A DNA stretch of 64,000 nt from Emergomyces orientalis (taxonomy: Eukaryota > Ascomycota > Eurotiomycetes > Onygenales > Ajellomycetaceae): positions 620,001 to 684,000 of the forward strand of contig MOWL01000088.1 of NCBI GenBank assembly GCA_002110485.1, given 5' to 3'. A program made the position numbers and the translations under genes. Position 1 is the stretch's first letter, and every line of letters starts with the position of its first letter. This document shows, one piece after another, positions 59,990 to 64,000 of this stretch. A model generated the notes under the pieces. It was not told the origin of the DNA. It saw only the letters and a list, made by a program, of their open reading frames with translations, and did not search any database.

Positions 59990-62900
59990 ACACACATTTT
60001 TCTGCATAGACCCAAAAGAGATTCTCTTTTTCAAAACTTTAAAATATTTTCGTTCAACAGCTACCTACTTATTCCACCCACCCTCCCTATTCAACAAACC
60101 AAATTCCAAGACAGGAATTCCTAGACTCTTAGAAGAGCCTCGTCACTATTTTCAAGAATAAATAAATAAGCGAAGACAAACTGGAAGATAATGCCTAATG
60201 CCTCTCCTTCTATCAAATTTTTTTTTTCTCATTTCGGATTTTCTTTTTATTCAATATTGGGCTTTTTTTTCTGCATTGCTTTCTTTTAGCTTCTTTTGTC
60301 TGTTTTTTCTTCTATACGGACGTAATTAACATGTTGATATCTACACTGGCTGTGCCGAGTCAGGACAAAATTTGCGCACTATTTTCAAAACATTTTCCTT
60401 TCCTTCCCGATTCGTTTATACCATTTTGCGCCTTCTGCAAGAAATATCGCTTCATCCATTCAATCATTCATTCATTCATTCATTCATTTTTTCATAAGTA
60501 TGGTATGGGTTCGTTGCCTTTTCAACGCAGGTTCAACATTATTTTCATTCTCAAACAGCAGCTTGTCTGAGCTTTCCGGTGCCCTTCACTCGGGTCTGCG
60601 ATAATACCTATACCTTACACTTACTGAGTACACTCTCTTGCTGCAGAACCAAAGGGGGGGAAACAGCACATCCAAGGCATGAGTAGCTTTTTCAACACAC
60701 GTAGTCGTTAAACAGGGAGGAGGAAGAATTGGAGGAAATAATCGTGGTCGCGACCGTTCTCCGCCCCCTACCCCTAGATCTAACCCTGCTCATAGCGTAG
60801 GATGCAAGCGTAAAAAGGGGAAGTCTCAAGTCCAGTACTTATGAGGAATTGATATTCAACGACAAAAACAAACCGACAGATTTGATTACTGAAAATAGGA
60901 TATTTCGTTGAATGGTTCTTATTTTATTTTATTTTATTTTTTTTGGAATCTGAACCCTCCCTCGCCTCCCCAAAAAAGAGGGTGTATGCACTCGGATTTA
61001 ATGCATTGAACTTCTTTGGTTTTGTTGCGCTGTATTATTCGAATTAACCAGCAGCCGCCTCCACCGCAATAACAATTTATAACAATAATAATGACAACAA
61101 ACAATGCTCCTTGCACTAATCAATTCTAACCCTATCAATCCCATGAATTAGAGCGTGATACATTAATAGATATGTACTTTTTTCTCTTCATCCATGAGTA
61201 TAGAAAGTGGAAGAGGAGGAGGGACGGGGCACGTATTTGCTGGGAGGATTGTGCCGCTTGATTAGAAATTCAGGGCAACCTTTTTTTTTTTCTTCCTGCG
61301 TACTTCTTACTACTCGGATGTGTTCCGAATGCAACAGGTATATCATAAATAATATGCAGCTAAATAATGATGCAAGCAGGGAGAGGGGGAGAGGGCAGGA
61401 AAAGGAGGGGTAGCGAAGGTAATTATTCTTGTTTGCATACAAACTGCCTCTAATAATCCCTACGCTCCGGCTAAAATGCAATCTGATTAGGGGCCGCCCC
61501 TGAGTTTCATGGCTTGCAGGGTGCGGGTGTGGGTGTTGTGGAAACGGAAGTTGAGCGATCCTCCCTGTTTTTTTAATTCTTTTCTTCTAATTTTTTATCA
61601 ACTGAGGAGCTCTTAGTTTGCCCATCCTTTTTTTTTCTTTTCCTTTTTTTTTTTCCTTTTCCTGTGGCCAATTTTTTTTTGAGGAGCCGAGGAGATAACT
61701 CGGCATTTAAAACGTGATTGAGGTATCGTGTTTTTTTTGGATATTTCGAGGTGGTTACGTTTTCGCTGATGATGATGTTACTATTACCAACAGATATTAC
61801 AATTGAAATAGGAAATTGAGGGGTTTTTGTTATCAGGAATCATTTGCATAGTTTGGTCGGGTGTACATCGACCTGATCTGATGACATATTATCACTTGCG
61901 TAAAAAGTGAGATCGAAGGTTTTGTTTTACAGGAATAGTAATGCTTTACAAAAAGGTGAACATTGGATAAGTTGTATGTCTGTATATCTGTCTCCCTTCC
62001 CTTGTCTGTCTGTATTTATTTTTATTTTTGTACTTCACAGTATTTCATCGAATTATTCAGACTCAAGCAAGAGATTCAGAAAGAGAGGACAATCAATAAC
62101 AATAACGAAGGGACAAAAACAAACGCATGAGTGGAACATCGAGGGTACACTGCCCCTCACCCAGCGGGTGCCCAATGTGGGGGTTACATCGATGTCACGG
62201 ATATGAGTCCCCAATTGTCTACTTGTCAGCGAATGGGAACGCTGTTCAGGCACAAGGACCCTAACCATATCGGGTCTAGTGGCGGCCTACGTCATATAAG
62301 GTTGCATCACGCGGGGCTTGGCATGGCTATATCGGGACTCGTGAATGCTGACATAAGCAACGTAGCCGAGGTCGGCCCTTTCATCCGCCGCAGCAGCCAT
62401 CAGCAGCCAATCACAGGGTAGAACAAGGCAGCCGAGGGAACCCTGGAGTGGGGCTTGTTGCTTAATCGGGACAGTTTTGCCGGTGCTGGCCGCGGAGAGT
62501 GACAAAACAGTACCAGGAAAAAACATGGATGGGAGGCAGAGCTAGGAATGAGGTAGTCCGTACACTGAGGGTGGATGTTTGTTGGAGGCTTCCCATTAAC
62601 TACTGACAATGGCCGGGAAATGACCTCGCCATAGCAACGCTCCCTCACTCCCTGACTCCCTGCTACTAACTTCTAGCTACTTGTTGTCTCCTTCATCCTC
62701 CACTGTGGTTGTTGTTGATATCTTCCGCGCATCTCCTCCTTCCCCAAATCCCCTCGTTAACGGTTTCGCGTCTCGCCTTTATCAAAACTCTACGCTGGTC
62801 TCTGTGGGGCCCACCCAAGGCTTACCTACTCGATCGATTCCCACTCGACCCTGTAAATCTACCCAAGTGTCCACTTCCCGGAAACTGTTGAGCAACTTGG

Positions 62901-63136
62901 ACCAGGCAGGCAAAAAAAAAAGGGGGCCTAATAAGCAGAGAAGAAAGGAAAAAAGGAAAGAGAGAAGAAACGAACAGAAGCAAAGGAACAAGCGAAAGAA
63001 AGTAAAAAATAAAAATAAAAATTAAGAAGCAATATCGGAAGCATATATACCAGCGTCACTGATTGATATCGTTATCTCGGTTGATATCCATCTTACTACT
63101 GCAAATTTTTTTTTTCCCTTCCTACTTACATTAGCC
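59990..63136. other. 3.1-kb intergenic region upstream of IDP1
   Basis: Holds the C1-THF synthase 3' flank and a long IDP1 upstream region. There are T-rich runs (61625-61740), a (CATT)6 microsatellite and a purine-rich tract at 62912-63020. The plus-strand frame 62681-63025 has a lysine/arginine-only end coming from that tract, so I do not call it a gene. Confidence 0.5.
60465..60488. repeat. (CATT)6 microsatellite
   Basis: Six perfect CATT units in the 3' flank of the C1-THF synthase gene. Confidence 0.9.
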
Positions 63137-63961
63137 ATGCCTTCTCTTCGGCCCGCTTCCGTTCATACCCGACTCCCATTGATCTCTTCTTCGTCTTCTT
63201 ATTCTTCCTCCTCCTCTTGCGCCCTCCGCCGCTCTCTATCCACCTTCTCCCAGCGTCCTTCTTCTGCTTCCTCCTCCTCCTCCTCTTTCTTGCGCCTCAC
63301 CTCTGGTCTGCCGAAACCACTATCCTCCTCCTTACTCACTAGCTCCACCCACAATATCATCACTCAGAGGGCTTCCTGGGCAATCCTCCCTTCAACAACA
63401 CAAACGCGCAAAATGACTGGCTCCCGTCGGAAGATCCAGGTGAAGAACCCTGTGGTGGAATTGGATGGTGATGAGGTATGTTGGTATTTTTTTTAAATTT
63501 TTTTTTTTACTCCGTATCCCCTATACCACCATACCCCTCAAGGTCTGAACCCACCCCCCACGCACAGTACAACAGAAATATCAGCGTCAATTCCGTGTAG
63601 TACCAAAACAAGGACGGACAGAGACCCTTGGTATATTTATTGATTGCTGTGGAAAATTGCATTCTTTTGCCCAAACTTCATTTTTCAAGATCACGGGGAA
63701 AAAATATGGGTGGTGTGTTGCACTGGCGCTGGTGCAATCTTTTTTTTTTTACAAAAAAAAAAAAAAAAATACTTTTATATTTTATAAGGAGATAATAGGA
63801 CACTAACCGAGAGACCTGATTTGGGTAAAATAGATGACAAGGATTATTTGGCAAGATATCAAGGATAAAGTAAGTATCATGTCCTGATTTGTTGTTATAA
63901 CTTTTTGTTGGGACAAAGTCCGAGAAAACTAACTTATTTGTCACATTCAGTTTATATACCC
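63137..63961 (+). CDS. IDP1: NADP-dependent isocitrate dehydrogenase (5' part, runs off window)
   Basis: Oxidative decarboxylation of isocitrate to 2-oxoglutarate with NADPH formation. Visible exons: 63137-63475, 63834-63869 (36 nt) and 63951-63961 (11 nt); then a GTCAGT donor and the rest lies beyond the right edge. The joined end reads KNPVVELDGDE-MTRIIWQDIKDK-FIYP, the well-known N-terminus of NADP-ICDH. The first 92 residues are Ser/Arg-rich and acid-free, like a mitochondrial presequence. The in-frame ATG at 63413 (MTGSRRKIQV) is where a cytosolic or peroxisomal form would begin; in Aspergillus nidulans one gene (idpA) is known to give several locations this way. The intron of 358 bp after exon 1 is unusually long for this window. 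Confidence 0.93.
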
Positions 63962-64000
63962 GTCAGTCCTGATTGGCCCCTTTTTGTTCCTCTCTCTCTG

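Noticed and set aside
59804..60161. Unspliced extension of C1-THF synthase
   Set aside because: Removing intron 59804-59880 restores the conserved YALAADIQTIPGLPTAPGY end and a stop at 59987-59989.
62681..63025. 114-codon frame before IDP1
   Set aside because: Its tail is only Lys/Arg/Asn from a purine tract; more likely part of the IDP1 leader or promoter.

Overview
This window reads as nuclear DNA of a filamentous ascomycete. Protein-coding genes are well separated and carry short GT-AG introns (about 55-155 bp), many with a CTAAC-type branch site. The set combines ordinary eukaryotic housekeeping genes with fungal specialities: a Pho85 kinase, a sedolisin, a fungal steryl/glucosylceramide glucosidase and an F-box/ankyrin protein. 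Large, partly AT-rich intergenic spaces, a Tad-like LINE and a CpG-poor repeat block fit Eurotiomycetes. Onygenales (the dimorphic-pathogen and dermatophyte order) is my best guess, but that placement is inference.

Left part (1-31 kb) is a dense housekeeping region whose first nine genes alternate strand: MSN5 exportin (partial, -), PHO85 kinase (+), GH5 sterylglucosidase (-), SKI3 (+), RMI1 (-), VPS51 (+), a DUF1917 protein (-), DPH7 (+) and RPN12 (-). A secreted sedolisin (-), tubulin cofactor C (+) and an AMSH-type JAMM deubiquitinase (-) follow.

Middle part (31-46.7 kb): a mitochondrial transcription factor of the MTF1/rRNA-dimethylase type (+), an unknown protein with a conserved N-terminal core (-), an atypical protein kinase with DFT in place of DFG (-), an F-box/ankyrin protein (-), a ketopantoate reductase (+) and an unknown protein that may have a PD-(D/E)XK nuclease fold (+).

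Accessory stretch (46.7-54.6 kb) is gene-poor. It holds a small cysteine-rich ORF, a 5'-truncated but otherwise fresh LINE copy bounded by a 13-bp target-site duplication, and an AT-rich, CpG-depleted block with a degenerate inverted repeat, probably an old repeat decayed by a RIP-like process.

Right part (54.6-64 kb): eIF3i (TIF34, -), trifunctional C1-tetrahydrofolate synthase (+) and the 5' end of NADP-isocitrate dehydrogenase (+, runs off the window). Each of the last two has a Ser/Arg-rich presequence in front of an internal in-frame Met, so each may yield mitochondrial and non-mitochondrial forms from one gene.

No rRNA, tRNA, CRISPR or prokaryotic features were seen. All exon joins were worked out by hand from reading frame, splice consensus and family knowledge; no alignment or database search was run.
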